DNA of 64,000 bases from Gammaproteobacteria bacterium (GCA_021325195.1 JAJPHQ010000065.1:1-64000), one strand, 5' to 3'; positions 37,326 through 47,676 are shown, counted from the first letter of the stretch. The notes: generated by a model not told the origin, from the letters alone. Numbers and translations are program-made.

Positions 37326-37483
37326 CCATTCCGGGGCCAGCCGAAGGCTGGAACCCGGAATCTGCTTTTGTGGATACCCTTGAAAGCAGATTCCGGATCG
37401 CCCCACCACTTGCGTGAGACAAAGCACTTCGCAACAGCGGAGGAATATCGCAAACGCAAGTGGCGGGGCGTCCGGAATGACGC
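37326..37483. repeat. ATTCCGG-type repeat block between rho and the LOG gene
   Basis: Begins CATTCCGG and ends CCGGAATG. Inside, GCCCCACCACTTGCGT (37400-37415) pairs with ACGCAAGTGGCGGGGC (37454-37469) with one mismatch, and a smaller CCAGCC/GGCTGG hairpin lies near the left end. Same family as 15722-15860 and 49346-49440. Confidence 0.75.
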
Positions 37484-37537
37484 GGGGGTAGTGGGGCGCT
37501 ACGCTTCCCGCCTTCCGCCTCCGTGATCACGCACCCC

Positions 37538-38116
37538 ATGCGCATCTGCGTCTATTGCGCTTCCAGCAGCCAGGCCGATCCGCGCTACCGCGAGGCGGCA
37601 TTCCGGCTGGGCGAATTGATCGCCGCCGAAGGCCACAGCCTCGTGTACGGCGGCGGTTCGACCGGTTCGATGGGCGCGGTGGCCGACGGCGCGCTGTCGA
37701 AGGGCGGCGAGGTGATCGGCATCATTCCCCGCTTCATGGCCGACCTCGAATGGGGCCATCCGGGCGTGACCCGGCTCGAACTGGTCGGCGACATGCGCGA
37801 GCGCAAGCACAAGCTGCTGACCGGCTCGGACGCGGTGGTCGCGCTGCCCGGCGGCTGCGGCACGCTGGAGGAACTGTTCGAGGCCATCACGCTGAAACGC
37901 CTGGGCCTCTATTTCAACCCGATCGTGCTGCTGGACACGCTGGGTTTCTACGCGCCGCTGGATGCCTTCCTCCGGCAGGTGATCGCGCAGCGCTTCATGA
38001 ACCCCGAACACGCGGCGATGTGGACGCGCGTGGCCGAACCCGAAGACGTGCTGCCCGCGATCTGCAACACGCCGGCGTGGCGCGAAGACGCACGCGATTA
38101 CGCCGTGGTGCGTTGA
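37538..38116 (+). CDS. LOG-family nucleoside 5'-monophosphate phosphoribohydrolase
   Basis: 192 residues from the ATG at 37538 (a GTG at 37523 adds five). It has RICVYCASSSQADPRY at the start, GGGSTGSMGAVADGAL and the family signature PGGCGTLEELFEAI. LOG proteins release the base from nucleoside monophosphates; in some organisms they make active cytokinins, in most bacteria the physiological role is nucleotide clean-up. It is separated from rho by a repeat block and is convergent with the fRMsr gene. Confidence 0.92.
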   Translation: MRICVYCASSSQADPRYREAAFRLGELIAAEGHSLVYGGGSTGSMGAVADGALSKGGEVIGIIPRFMADLEWGHPGVTRLELVGDMRERKHKLLTGSDAVVALPGGCGTLEELFEAITLKRLGLYFNPIVLLDTLGFYAPLDAFLRQVIAQRFMNPEHAAMWTRVAEPEDVLPAICNTPAWREDARDYAVVR

Positions 38117-38209
38117 ACGGGGCGCTGGCCGCGAGCGTGCCTGCGGCCGCGGAGCGCCTGGCCGCGGCGGCAACCCTCGTCGCCCGCCCGCAGGCTCCTG
38201 ACGGAATGC

Positions 38210-38713
38210 TCACGCCGCGCGCGTCTGCACCAGCGATGCCATGAACACCGCGCACAGCGCCTGCATGCCGGCGCGGTCGTCGTCGTCGAAGCGCGCCAGC
38301 ACCGGGCTGTCCACGTCCCACACCCCCAGCAGCGAGCCGTCCTTGCGGATCAGCGGCACCACGATTTCCGAACGCGAGGCGCCGTCGCAGAAGATGTGGT
38401 CGGGAAACGCGTTCACGTCCGGCACCACCTGGGTCTGGCGCGACACCGCCGCCGCGCCGCACACGCCGCGCCCGTGCGCGATCCGGACGCAGGCGGGCTT
38501 GCCCTGGAAAGGCCCGACGATCAGGCCGTCGCCGTCGCGGAAATAGAATCCGCACCAGTTGATGTCCGGCAGCGTGTGATAGACCAGCGCGGCGAAGTTG
38601 GCCGCGTTGGCGACCAGGTTGGTTTCGCCGCGCAGCAGGCCGGTGACCTGGTCGAGCAGCTCGGCGTACAGCTGGGGCTTGCTGGCGGCGGTGAGGGGCG
38701 GGAGTTCGTGCAT
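38210..38713 (-). CDS. Free methionine-(R)-sulfoxide reductase (GAF domain)
   Basis: 167 residues from the ATG at 38713 (MHELPPLTAASKPQLYAEL). It is a single GAF domain of the fRMsr type: INWCGFYFRDGD, LIVGPFQGKPACVRIAHGRG, the active-site Cys of GVCG, and FCDGASRSEIVVPLI with the second and third conserved cysteines. It reduces free L-methionine-(R)-sulfoxide with thioredoxin as electron donor. The gene starts 38 bases from the divergent small ORF at 38752. Confidence 0.92.
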   Translation of the reverse strand: MHELPPLTAASKPQLYAELLDQVTGLLRGETNLVANAANFAALVYHTLPDINWCGFYFRDGDGLIVGPFQGKPACVRIAHGRGVCGAAAVSRQTQVVPDVNAFPDHIFCDGASRSEIVVPLIRKDGSLLGVWDVDSPVLARFDDDDRAGMQALCAVFMASLVQTRAA

Positions 38714-38751
38714 GGACGGTGTGCGGTGGCGGAAAGCCGTATTATCGCGCA

Positions 38752-38880
38752 ATGCCGGATGCCGTCACGCCTGCCGAATCGCGCGCGCGCAAGGATCGCG
38801 CCGAAAGCGCGCGCCTGGACCATTTCGCGGATGGCGCGTTTGCGGTTGCGCCCGGCGGTGGGGAGAGCTCGATCGCATGA
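38752..38880 (+). pseudogene. Possible remnant of a TMEM175/DUF1211 N-terminus
   Basis: A 42-codon frame, MPDAVTPAESRARKDRAES followed by ARLDHFADGAFAVAPGGGES. The LDHFADGAFAVA piece matches the first-helix motif of the TMEM175/DUF1211 family (RLExFsDGVFAIA), but the hydrophobic continuation is missing. Its stop overlaps the start of the intact family member that follows (ATGA). It may be the leftover of a tandem duplicate, or a short coupling peptide. Confidence 0.4.
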
Positions 38881-39602
38881 TCGGGGAAATGCGCCGCGAT
38901 GAAGCGGGTTTTCGCATTCGCGCCGAGCAGCCGACGCGCGTGGAAGGCTTCGTGGATGCCGCGTTCGCATTTGCGGTCACGCTGCTGGTGGTTTCCGTCG
39001 GCCGCGTACCCGAATCGGTTGCCGAATTGCTGCAAGCGATGCGCGGCGTGCCGGCCTTTGCGTTCAGTTTTCTGCTGATAGTGCGGTTCTGGTGGGCGCA
39101 CCGTCTGTGGTCGCGCCGGTTTGCACTCGAGGACAGCTACAGCGTCAAACTCAGCCTCGCGCTGGTTTTCGTGATCCTGATTTATGTCTATCCATTGCGA
39201 ATGACGGCGCAGATGGTGTTGGCGTCGTGGAGCGGCGGATTCTTGAGCGAGCGTCCGATCGGCTCGTTCGGTGACAGCGATTTTCGTGATCTGTATCTGA
39301 TCTTTGCCGTCGGCTACGGCGTCGTGCTCGGAATTTTCATGCTGTTGCACAAGCACGCACTGCGTTGCGCAGACGCGATCGGCCTGTCGCCGCTGGAGCG
39401 GCTGCGCACCCGCTTCAATCTGCTGCGCAACGGCGCATTTCTCGGCACCGCGCTGCTTTCGCTGCTGCTTTCCTTGTTGCCGCTGCAAGGCGGGCAATGG
39501 GCGCTGCCCGGCCTGGCCTACGTGCTGATTTCACCGCTCTCCTTCGGCATCCGGCATTGGGAACGGCGCCGGCTGCCAGCAACCGGTCTGCGCGCGACAT
39601 GA
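38877..39602 (+). CDS. TMEM175/DUF1211-family potassium-channel-like protein
   Basis: 241 residues from the ATG at 38877, with GGGGAGAG upstream. The signature RVEGFVDAAFAFAVTLLVVSV corresponds to the RxxxFSD pore helix of bacterial TMEM175, here with V-D in place of S-D and Ala/Phe changes. Five more hydrophobic stretches follow (FAFSFLLIVRFWWAHRLW, LALVFVILIYVYP, LYLIFAVGYGVVLGIFMLL and others), and WWAHRLWSR fits the family. Bacterial members form tetrameric K+ channels. It overlaps bioD by ATGA. Confidence 0.75.
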   Translation: MIGEMRRDEAGFRIRAEQPTRVEGFVDAAFAFAVTLLVVSVGRVPESVAELLQAMRGVPAFAFSFLLIVRFWWAHRLWSRRFALEDSYSVKLSLALVFVILIYVYPLRMTAQMVLASWSGGFLSERPIGSFGDSDFRDLYLIFAVGYGVVLGIFMLLHKHALRCADAIGLSPLERLRTRFNLLRNGAFLGTALLSLLLSLLPLQGGQWALPGLAYVLISPLSFGIRHWERRRLPATGLRAT

Positions 39603-40306
39603 GCGCACGCGGCCCGCTTCGATCTGGCGTGTTCATCGCCGGCACCGACACCGGGATCGGCAAGACCTTCGCGGCCTGCGCGCTGCTGCAGGCGCTGCGC
39701 GCGGAGGGTCTGCGTGCCAGCGGCATGAAACCGGTCGCCAGCGGTTGCGAAGCGACGCCGCAGGGCCTGCGCAACGAGGATGCGTTGAGGCTGATCGCCG
39801 CCAGCGACCCGAAGCCCGACTACGCCGACTGCAATCCGTTCGCGTTCGCGGAAGCGGTGTCACCGCATGTCGCTGCCGCGGCCATGCACGCCGAAGTGAC
39901 GTTGCCGCCGATCGAGCACGCATACGGGCGGCTTGCGATGCACGCCGACGTGGTGGCGGTGGAGGGCGTGGGCGGCTGGCTGGCACCGCTGTCCGGCACG
40001 CTGCTGGCGAACGCGCTGCCGCAGGCGCTGCATCTTCCGGTGATCCTGGTGGTCGGCCTGAAACTGAGCTGCCTCAACCACGCGCAACTCACCGCCCGCA
40101 CCATCATCGACGACGGCTGTGAACTGCTGGGCTGGATCGGCAACCGGATCGATCCCGCGATGGCGCGCGCCGAAGAAAATGTGGCCACGTTGCGCCGCCT
40201 GCTGCCTGCGCCGTGCCTCGGCATCCTCGAGCACGGCGTGGAACCCGCACGCGCGGCAGCGGGGCTGCGCGATGCCGTGGCCGCGATCCGGAGCCTGCCC
40301 GCATGA
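39599..40306 (+). CDS. bioD: Dethiobiotin synthetase
   Basis: 235 residues from the ATG at 39599, overlapping the upstream stop. P-loop GVFIAGTDTGIGKTFAACAL, substrate loop MKPVASGCEA, and EGVGGWLAPLSGTLLANALP are the BioD motifs. It closes the ureido ring of dethiobiotin from diaminopelargonate, CO2 and ATP. No other biotin gene is in the window. It overlaps the following methyltransferase by ATGA, so three or four genes (38877-41111) look like one translational unit. Confidence 0.95.
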   Translation: MSARGPLRSGVFIAGTDTGIGKTFAACALLQALRAEGLRASGMKPVASGCEATPQGLRNEDALRLIAASDPKPDYADCNPFAFAEAVSPHVAAAAMHAEVTLPPIEHAYGRLAMHADVVAVEGVGGWLAPLSGTLLANALPQALHLPVILVVGLKLSCLNHAQLTARTIIDDGCELLGWIGNRIDPAMARAEENVATLRRLLPAPCLGILEHGVEPARAAAGLRDAVAAIRSLPA

Positions 40307-41111
40307 CCTGCAGGCTGTGCGGCGGCGCCACCGAAGCGTTCGGCGAAACGGCCGTGTTGGGCCGTCATCGCGCGACCTATTTGCGTTGTGCCGCGTGCGG
40401 CTACGTGTTCGTGGAAGACCCGCACTGGCTGGCGGAAGCCTATGCCGATCACGCGATCGCGGCGCTGGATACCGGCATCGTGATGCGCAACCTGTGGCTG
40501 GCCGACGCGGTGGACGCGCTGCTGCGCTGGCGTTTCCGCGGCGTTCGCACCGCGCTGGACTGGGGCGGCGGCACCGGCCTGTTCGTGCGGCTGATGCGCG
40601 ACCGCGGCCACGACTTCCGCTGGTCCGATCCGCATTGCGAAAACCTTTTCGCGCTGGGTTTCGAGGCCGACGAACAACAGCCATTCGACCTCGTGACCTG
40701 TTTCGAGGTGGTCGAACACCTGACCGATCCGCTGCCGGCATTCGAGCGGCTCGCACCCGCGCGCCGATCCTGCTGTTCTCCACCGAGCTGCTGCCGGAGC
40801 ACAACAACCGGCCCGGCGAATGGCATTACTACGCGCCGGAAACCGGCCAGCACGTCGGGTTCTTCACCGCCGCGAGCCTGCAACGCGTCGCGCAACATCT
40901 CAGGCGCCATTTCGCCAGCGACGGCCGGATGCTGCACGCGATCACCGCCGAACCGCTGGATCCGCGCTGGCTGCGCTTCGTCGCGAAGCAGCGCCGTGCG
41001 CGCCGGCTGCTGAAGCTCACGCGCAAACGCGCGCCGCTGACCTGGCGCGACGCCGAGGCGCTGACGCAGCGCCTGCGCGCGCGGCAATCCACACAAGCGC
41101 CGCGTCGCTGA
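40303..41111 (+). pseudogene. SAM methyltransferase with N-terminal zinc ribbon, frameshifted
   Basis: Reading from the ATG at 40303: CRLCGGATEAFGETA and CAACGYVFVEDPHW form a zinc ribbon, followed by TALDWGGGTGLFVRLM (SAM-binding) and FDLVTCFEVVEHLTDPLPAF. Around 40745-40770 the sense switches to the frame one base earlier, which continues RAPILLFSTELLPEHNNRPG, HYYAPETGQHVGFFTAASL and RAPLTWRDAEALTQRL to a stop at 41111. The intact product would be about 269 residues. Either a base is missing in the assembly or the gene is truly broken (or uses programmed shifting). It is coupled to bioD. Confidence 0.8.
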
Positions 41112-41112
41112 G

Positions 41113-41141
41113 GCGTGCGCCGGCTTGCTGCCGGCGCACGC
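41113..41141. terminator. Strong hairpin between convergent genes
   Basis: GCGTGCGCCGGC (41113-41124) pairs with GCCGGCGCACGC (41130-41141) with a 5-base loop. It lies exactly in the 39-base gap between convergent genes; no T run follows, so any terminator action is inferred. Confidence 0.5.
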
Positions 41142-41150
41142 GGAATCCGC

Positions 41151-44100
41151 TCAGCTCGAGGGCGGCGCCGTGGACGGCGATTTCGGCCGCATGGCCGGCG
41201 GCGCCTTGTCCGGTCCCGGCGGCTGCGGCGGCAGCGTCACCGGATGCGTCTTGATCTCCTGCTGCAGCACCTCGATCGCCTTGTCGAGTTGCGGGTCCCT
41301 GCCGGCCAGTTGCTGCGACACGTCCTCGTTGACGACGATGTCGGGATCGACCCCATGGCCCTCGACCGCGTACTTGCCGTCGAGGGCGACGATGCCCGCG
41401 TACTGCGGCACGAACACGTCGCCGCCGTCGATCAGCGGCCCGAGGCCGCCGATCCCGATCACGCCGCCCCAGGTGCGCGTGCCGATCAATGGCCCCAGCT
41501 TCGCCTGCCTGAACATGTACGAGAAGATGTCGCCGTCCGAGGCGGACGTGCCGTTCGAAAGCGCCGCGAGGTGCCCGAGGTAGGTCGCGCCCGGATAGGT
41601 GCCGGTGATCGAGGTGCCACGCAGGTAGTTGTAGGCCAGCAGCTTGCGCGCCAGACGCTCGATGATCGTCTGCGACACGAAACCGCCGCCGTTATCGCGC
41701 ACGTCGATGATCAGGCCCGGCTTGCGCAGTTGCGGGTAGTACCACTTGATGAATTCGCGCAGGCCGTCCGCGCCCATGTCGGGGATGTGCAGGTAACCGA
41801 TCTGCCCGTTGCTGGCCTTGGCGACGTACTCGCGGTTGGCCTGCACCCAGCCGTAATAGTGCAGCGGCATTTCATCGTCGATCGGCTTCACCAGCACGGT
41901 GCGTGCGCCGTCCGGCGTCGGCCGCGAGTTGACGGTCAGCTGCACCATCTGCCCGGGCGCGATCCTGAGCAGCCGGTACGGATTCTCGTCGGCGGTCAGC
42001 GGCGTGCCGTTGATCGCCAGTATGTAATCGCCGGGTTTGACCTCCACGCCGACTTCCGTCAGCGGCGAGCGATAGCGTTCCTCGCCGTTCTCGCCGGGGA
42101 AGATGGTGGCGATCCGGTAACGGCCGCTGGCCGCATCCAGCTCGAAGTCGGCGCCCAGCAGCCCGACGTGCGGCTTGTCCGGCAGGCCCAGATCGCCGCC
42201 CGCCACGTAGGTGTGCGAGTTGGACAGCTCGGCGATCATCTCGCCCAGCACGTAGTTCAGGTCGGTGCGGTCGCCGACGTACTGCAGCAACGGCTGGTAC
42301 TTGGCGCGGATCGCGTTCCAGTCGTAGCCGTTCATGTTGGTGACATAGAAATAGTCGCGATAACGCCGCCACACGTCGTTGAAGATCTCGGCGTATTCGG
42401 CCCTGGGATCGACGCGCATGAACAGCCCGTCGAGGTTCACGTCCCTGGCTTCGGGCTTGGGCGCATCGAGGTCGATGGCCTTGTAGTCCTTGCCGTCGTG
42501 CACCAGCAGGGTCGAGCCGTCGGCCGACAGCGCCAGTGGTGCGGGACCGCCGCCACCTCCCTGCTTGCTCTTCCAGGTGTACACGTCGTCCGGCTTGCGG
42601 TCCTTGAACGACCATGCCACGACCTTCATCGGGACCGCACCCGGGCGGCCGAGCCAGGGCGCGTCGGTGGCGAGATACAGGATCGCCTTGGAGGTGACCG
42701 CGAACCAGGCAATGTTGTCCGGTTCGATCGGCGCCCGGATCAGGCGCTGTTCGATGCCGTCGAAGTCGATCCGGTCGTCGACTTCCGCGGCGGGCCTGGC
42801 CTCCGCGTTGGCGTGACCGGAAGGCTTCTTCTGCGCGTTGTCGCTACCCGTGGCACTGTCGTTGCGCGGCGCGAACGGGTTGCCGACGTCCTTGCGCAAC
42901 GCATAGGCCAGGATTTCGGTGCTGCGGTTGGTGGCGTAGTCGAGCTCGACGCCGGACAGCTGCGGCGACCATTCGCGGTCGCCCATGAAGTACAGGTATT
43001 TGCCGTCCGGCGAAAAGGCCGGCCCGCTGGCGTCGGCGTACGCGCGCCCCAGTTCGACGGCCTTGCCGGAGGCGAGCTCGTACACGTACAGCCGCGACAA
43101 CTGGGTGTCCTTGTCGGTCAGCGAATAGGCGAGGTAATGGCCGCCGGGCGACCATGCGTAGTCGCGCCGCGACACACCGGGATCCCGCGCGACCACCTGG
43201 TCGTTTGCACCGGCCGAGGTGCCGACCACGTGGAGGCGGTTGTCCGAATCCACGAACGCGACGCGTTTGCCGTCCGGCGACCACAGCGTGTCGTACAGGC
43301 GCCCGATCACGCCTTGCGTCAGCATCACGGGATGCGTGCCGTCGGCATCGCGCACCCACACCTCTTCCTCGCCGCTCTCATCGGAGATGTAGGCGACGCG
43401 CTTGCCGTCGGGCGACCAGCTCACCTCGCGTTCGTGCACGCCCGGCGTGTGGGTCAGGTCCAGCGTGATGCCGTGTTCCAGCGGCAGGCTGAAGAGGTCG
43501 CCGCGGGCGGTGAAGGCCGCGCGCTTGCCGTTGGCGCTGAGCGCGAAATCCTCGATGTATGGCTTGACGCTGCGCTCGGAGACACGGGTCGCCACGAGGT
43601 CGCTGGGCACGTGGATCGCCAGGGCGCGGTCGGTGTGGTCGCGGGTGTCGTAGACGTGCAGCGTGCCGGTGACTTCGTAAACGATCCGGCCGGCCTGATC
43701 GCCGCTGGCCCAGCGGGCGTCGTCGTTCTGGTAGTCCGTCAGCTGCGTGGTCTTGCCGTTCGTCGTGTCGTAGCGGTACAGGTTCAAGTGCGGGCCGCGG
43801 TCGGAAAGGAAATAGATGTCCCTGCCGATCCACACCGGGTCGCGGTCGGTGTTGGGATCATTGGTGATGTTCCTGGCCGACTTCGAGGCGAAGTCGTAGA
43901 TGAAGAGATCCTGCGCCCAGCCGCCCTGGTAGCGGTCCCAGTCACGGAAATCGCGGAACTTGGGCGAATACACGATCTGCCTGCCGTCGGGCGAGAAACG
44001 CGCCACGCCCGATTGCGGCATCGGCAACGCGGTCGGCAGGCCGCCCGTGACGGGCACGGTGAACACGCGCGGATCGGAAATGTTGCGCGAGTCGCGCCAC

Positions 44101-44642
44101 GAGCGGAACAGCACCGATTTCCCGTCCGGCGTCCAGCCGTACACCTGGTTGTCGAAGCCCCAGCGCTGCGGCAGCGGGCCCATCGCGGGATAGAAGGTCA
44201 ATTGTTTCGGCTCGCCGCCGTCGGCGGACACCACATAGACCTGGCTGTCGCCGCCGTACTGGCCGGTGAAGGCGATCTGCCTGCAGTCGGGCGAGAAGCG
44301 CGCGGCCATTTCCAGGCCCGGCCCGGCGGTCAGGCGCGTCGCGGTGCCACCCTGCGCCGACACCGTCCACAGGTCGCCCGCGTAGGTGAACACCACGCGG
44401 TCACCGCAGATGTCGGGAAAGCGCAACAGGCGCGTGCCTTCGACGTTCGCGCCGCGGGTGGCCGTCGCCGACGTGCCGGCAGGGGCCGGCGGCGTCATCG
44501 CGGTCGCGCCCCGGGACAAGGACGCCGGCGTACCGCCGGCCGTCGAAGGCGGTGGCGAAGATGGCGAACAGCCGGCGAGACCGAGGGCGCCGGCCAGCAG
44601 CGTGCAGCCGGCCAGCGCGGACCTGCGTATCGCGAGCGACAT
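41151..44642 (-). CDS. Tricorn-protease-like S41 peptidase, lipoprotein
   Basis: 1163 residues from the ATG at 44642, with GAGGGA just upstream. The lipobox [10 protein letters not shown] predicts envelope anchoring. Residues ~65-640 are WD40/TolB-like propeller repeats ([33 protein letters not shown] and others). A central region and PDZ domain ([18 protein letters not shown]) precede the S41 core: [15 protein letters not shown] and [11 protein letters not shown] with the nucleophile Ser, then [10 protein letters not shown]. This is the bacterial tricorn homologue, which cuts peptides. No signal for a partner protease was seen, but the M3 peptidase gene is close by. Confidence 0.9.
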   Translation of the reverse strand: MSLAIRRSALAGCTLLAGALGLAGCSPSSPPPSTAGGTPASLSRGATAMTPPAPAGTSATATRGANVEGTRLLRFPDICGDRVVFTYAGDLWTVSAQGGTATRLTAGPGLEMAARFSPDCRQIAFTGQYGGDSQVYVVSADGGEPKQLTFYPAMGPLPQRWGFDNQVYGWTPDGKSVLFRSWRDSRNISDPRVFTVPVTGGLPTALPMPQSGVARFSPDGRQIVYSPKFRDFRDWDRYQGGWAQDLFIYDFASKSARNITNDPNTDRDPVWIGRDIYFLSDRGPHLNLYRYDTTNGKTTQLTDYQNDDARWASGDQAGRIVYEVTGTLHVYDTRDHTDRALAIHVPSDLVATRVSERSVKPYIEDFALSANGKRAAFTARGDLFSLPLEHGITLDLTHTPGVHEREVSWSPDGKRVAYISDESGEEEVWVRDADGTHPVMLTQGVIGRLYDTLWSPDGKRVAFVDSDNRLHVVGTSAGANDQVVARDPGVSRRDYAWSPGGHYLAYSLTDKDTQLSRLYVYELASGKAVELGRAYADASGPAFSPDGKYLYFMGDREWSPQLSGVELDYATNRSTEILAYALRKDVGNPFAPRNDSATGSDNAQKKPSGHANAEARPAAEVDDRIDFDGIEQRLIRAPIEPDNIAWFAVTSKAILYLATDAPWLGRPGAVPMKVVAWSFKDRKPDDVYTWKSKQGGGGGPAPLALSADGSTLLVHDGKDYKAIDLDAPKPEARDVNLDGLFMRVDPRAEYAEIFNDVWRRYRDYFYVTNMNGYDWNAIRAKYQPLLQYVGDRTDLNYVLGEMIAELSNSHTYVAGGDLGLPDKPHVGLLGADFELDAASGRYRIATIFPGENGEERYRSPLTEVGVEVKPGDYILAINGTPLTADENPYRLLRIAPGQMVQLTVNSRPTPDGARTVLVKPIDDEMPLHYYGWVQANREYVAKASNGQIGYLHIPDMGADGLREFIKWYYPQLRKPGLIIDVRDNGGGFVSQTIIERLARKLLAYNYLRGTSITGTYPGATYLGHLAALSNGTSASDGDIFSYMFRQAKLGPLIGTRTWGGVIGIGGLGPLIDGGDVFVPQYAGIVALDGKYAVEGHGVDPDIVVNEDVSQQLAGRDPQLDKAIEVLQQEIKTHPVTLPPQPPGPDKAPPAMRPKSPSTAPPSS

Positions 44643-44931
44643 GGGGCATCCCTCGTGCCGTGACGTGAGCCGCCCGTATAGCCGGTTTTCCCCGCACCCG
44701 CCACTGCAACTGGTCAGGGTGCGCCCGGCAACGGCGTCACGCCGCGCCGGCGCGACCCTCGCCTGCGCGTGCCCCCAAGAACCGTCGCGAACGGAGGCGG
44801 CGAACCCGCAAGCTTGTTTGCGGGACGGCATATCGGGGGGTTACCAACGGCACGGATGGAACCTTGACGACAATCGCGGCATTATCGGCGGCTGATTCTC
44901 CCCGCCACCGCCCCGTTTCCGGAGCACCGAC

Positions 44932-45282
44932 TTGAGCCAGGCCCAACGTTATTACCTCACCATCGCCGACCTCGCCACCGCGCGCGGTCCCGACCCCGAC
45001 TTGGCGTTTCACGGCTCGTCGCCGCAGGCATTCGCCGAGGCCCTGCAACAGGCGCTGCGGCAGACCGTGCTGTTCCAGCGCTGGAAGGCGCGCCAGCCCG
45101 ATCCCGACGAGGTGGACAACTCGCTGGCGCCGGCCGATCCCGACGCCACCGTCACCGCCGAACAGGACGACCTGCACACCGACGTGCAGGTGGTCACCAG
45201 CCTGCCGCACGCGATCCTGCGGCACCGGCTGTTCATCCTGATCGGGCCGAATTGGCAGTTGCGCGACGTGCGCGCTGCCTAG
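44932..45282 (+). CDS. Conserved hypothetical protein
   Basis: 116 residues starting at a TTG (44932) with GGAG eight bases before it. MSQAQRYYLTIADLATARGP, PQAFAEALQQALRQTVLFQR and LHTDVQVVTSLPHAILRHRL are the notable segments; there are no membrane helices, cysteines or known motifs. I did not recognise the family. It is 70 bases upstream of the M3 peptidase gene in the same direction and may share its transcript. Confidence 0.65.
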   Translation: MSQAQRYYLTIADLATARGPDPDLAFHGSSPQAFAEALQQALRQTVLFQRWKARQPDPDEVDNSLAPADPDATVTAEQDDLHTDVQVVTSLPHAILRHRLFILIGPNWQLRDVRAA

Positions 45283-45352
45283 AACCGCCGCATTCGCAAA
45301 GCTGCCGCGTTTCCACATCCCCGTTTCCATCCGCCGTGCAAGGAACTCCGAC

Positions 45353-47605
45353 ATGCACCTGCTGCGCACCAAGCCCATCACCCTCGCCTGCTGCGCCCTG
45401 CTGGCCGGAGCGGCCGGCTTGAGCGCGTGCTCGCAAGCGCCGGCGCCGACGGCCGAAAGCAGCGCGCCGTCCGCCGCCAGCACCGCGCCGGCCAAGCCCG
45501 CGCCCGCGAGCACCGCCGAAGCCGCCGGCAGCGACATCACCGCCAACCCCTTCTACAAGGCCAGCACGCTGCCGTTCGAGGCGCCCGATTTCAGCAAGAT
45601 CAGGAACGGCGATTTCCAGCCGGCGATCGAGGAGGGCATGAAGCAGCAGTTGGCCGAGATCGAGAAGATCGCCGACAACCCGGATGCGCCGACCTTCGAC
45701 AACACCATCGTGGCGATGGAGAAGAGCGGCCGGATGCTCGACCGCGTGATGGCGGTGTTCGGCCTGCTGACCGGCGCCGACACCAATCCCGCGCTGCAGA
45801 TGGTGCAGGAGGAAGAGGCGCCCAGGCTCGCCGCGCACCAGGACGCGATCTTCCTCAACAAGAAGCTGTTCGACCGGATCCAGACGCTCTACGACGAGCG
45901 CAGCAGGCTGAAACTCGACCCCGAATCCGAACGGCTGCTGGAATACGACTATCAGCAGTTCGTGCACAACGGCGCCAGGTTGTCGGATGCCGACAAGGCC
46001 ACCCTGAAACAGTACAACGAACAACTGTCCACGCTGTCCGCGCAGTTCCAGAACAAGCTGCTGGCGGCCACCAAGGCCGCTGCGCTGGTGGTGGACAACA
46101 GGGACGAGCTGGCCGGGCTTTCGCCCGCGCAGATCGACGCCGCCGCACAGGACGCGAAAGCGCGCGATTTGACCGGCAAATGGGTGATCCCGCTGCAGAA
46201 CACCACCCAGCAGCCGGCGCTGGCGTCGCTGGAGAACCGCGACGTGCGCCACCGGTTGTTCGAGAACGGCTGGACGCGCGCCGAGAAGGGTGACGCCAAC
46301 GACACCCGCGACACCATCACGCAGATCGCGAAGATCCGCGCCGAGAAGGCCAAGCTGCTTGGCTTCGACAACTTCGCCGCGTGGAAACTGGAAGACCAGA
46401 TGGCCAGGACGCCGTCCGCGGTGATGAAGTTCCTCGACCAGCTCGCGCCGCCCGCGGTGGCGCGCGCCGAGGCCGAAGCCCGGGACCGCCAGCAGACCAT
46501 CGACGGCGACCAGAAAAAGCTCGGCAAGCCGTCCTTCAAGCTGGAACCGTGGGACTGGGAGTACTACGGCGAACAGGTGCGCAAGGCCAGGTACGACATC
46601 GACGAAGCGCAGGTCAGGCCGTACTTCGAGTTGAACGACGTGCTGCAGAACGGCGTGTTCTATGCCGCCAACCAGCTCTACGGGCTCACCTTCAAGGAGC
46701 GCCACGACATCCCGGTGTGGGAACCGGACGTGCGCGTGTTCGAAGTCGATGACAAGGACGGCAAGCCGCTGGCGCTGTTCTACTGCGACTACTTCAAGCG
46801 CGACAACAAGTCCGGCGGCGCGTGGATGGACAACCTCGTCCGGCAGTCCAGGCTGCTCGACCAGAAGCCGGTGATCTACAACGTCGCCAACTTCACCAAG
46901 CCCGCGCCGGGCCAGCCCGCGTTGCTGTCGTTCGACGACGTGATCACGATGTTCCACGAGTTCGGCCACGCGCTGAACGGCATGTTCGCCGACCAGGAAT
47001 ATCCGAGCCTGTCCGGCACCGTGCCGCAGCGCGATTTCGTGGAGTTCCCCTCGCAGTTCAACGAGCACTGGGCGCTGTATCCCGGGGTGTTCGCCCACTA
47101 CGCGAAGCACTACAAGACCGGCCAGCCGATGCCGCAGGCACTGGTGGACAAGCTAAAGAATTCGCAGCTCTTCAACAAGGGCTACGACATGACCGAGCTG
47201 ATTTCCGCCGCGCTGCTGGACATGTCCTGGCACACCCTGCCGGCTTCCGCGCCGAAAGTGGCCGACGTCGATGCGTTCGAGGCCAGGGCGCTCGAGGACA
47301 ACCACGTCGATCTCTCCTACGTGCCGCCGCGCTACCGTTCCAGCTATTTCGCGCACATCTGGGGCAGCGGCTATGCGGCCGGCTACTACGCCTACCTGTG
47401 GACGCAGATGCTGGCCGACGACGCCTTCGCGTGGTTCCAGGAGCACGGCGGCCTGACCCGTGCCAACGGCGACCGCTTCCGCGAGATGGTGCTGTCGCGC
47501 GGCAACACCGAGGACCTCGCCAAGATGTACGCCGATTGGCGCGGCCGTCCGCCCACGATCGAGGCGATGAAGAAGGACCGCGGGCTGGAACCGGAAAAGC
47601 CATGA
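45353..47605 (+). CDS. dcp: M3 family dipeptidyl carboxypeptidase (Dcp-like), lipoprotein
   Basis: 750 residues with AAGGA nine bases before the ATG. A lipid signal TLACCALLAGAAGLSACS ends in the lipobox LSAC, unlike the cytosolic E. coli enzyme, so this copy should sit in the envelope. The zinc site is VITMFHEFGHALNGMF, with the third ligand Glu in EFPSQFNEHW; EPWDWEYYGEQVRKARYD and GSGYAAGYYAYLW are typical M3 motifs. It removes C-terminal dipeptides from oligopeptides. A terminator follows 47 bases after the stop. Confidence 0.93.
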   Translation: MHLLRTKPITLACCALLAGAAGLSACSQAPAPTAESSAPSAASTAPAKPAPASTAEAAGSDITANPFYKASTLPFEAPDFSKIRNGDFQPAIEEGMKQQLAEIEKIADNPDAPTFDNTIVAMEKSGRMLDRVMAVFGLLTGADTNPALQMVQEEEAPRLAAHQDAIFLNKKLFDRIQTLYDERSRLKLDPESERLLEYDYQQFVHNGARLSDADKATLKQYNEQLSTLSAQFQNKLLAATKAAALVVDNRDELAGLSPAQIDAAAQDAKARDLTGKWVIPLQNTTQQPALASLENRDVRHRLFENGWTRAEKGDANDTRDTITQIAKIRAEKAKLLGFDNFAAWKLEDQMARTPSAVMKFLDQLAPPAVARAEAEARDRQQTIDGDQKKLGKPSFKLEPWDWEYYGEQVRKARYDIDEAQVRPYFELNDVLQNGVFYAANQLYGLTFKERHDIPVWEPDVRVFEVDDKDGKPLALFYCDYFKRDNKSGGAWMDNLVRQSRLLDQKPVIYNVANFTKPAPGQPALLSFDDVITMFHEFGHALNGMFADQEYPSLSGTVPQRDFVEFPSQFNEHWALYPGVFAHYAKHYKTGQPMPQALVDKLKNSQLFNKGYDMTELISAALLDMSWHTLPASAPKVADVDAFEARALEDNHVDLSYVPPRYRSSYFAHIWGSGYAAGYYAYLWTQMLADDAFAWFQEHGGLTRANGDRFREMVLSRGNTEDLAKMYADWRGRPPTIEAMKKDRGLEPEKP

Positions 47606-47652
47606 TCGCGCTGCGGGAGCCCGCGCGCCGGCGATGGCGGTGACTTCAGGCA

Positions 47653-47676
47653 AAAGGCCCGCTCCGGCGGGCCTTT
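47653..47676. terminator. Terminator between dcp and the transglutaminase-like gene
   Basis: AAAGGCCCGC (47653-47662) and GCGGGCCTTT (47667-47676) form a 10-bp stem with loop TCCG, with A/T runs on both sides. It can stop dcp transcripts; the minus-strand gene's TAA stop (47675-47677) lies at its edge, so it may work in both directions. Confidence 0.85.

Noticed and set aside
41115-44663. A plus-strand open frame of about 1180 codons opposite the tricorn-like gene
   Set aside because: It is a shadow: the minus frame has lipobox, propeller repeats, PDZ and S41 motifs, the plus frame is Arg/Val/Gly-rich with none.
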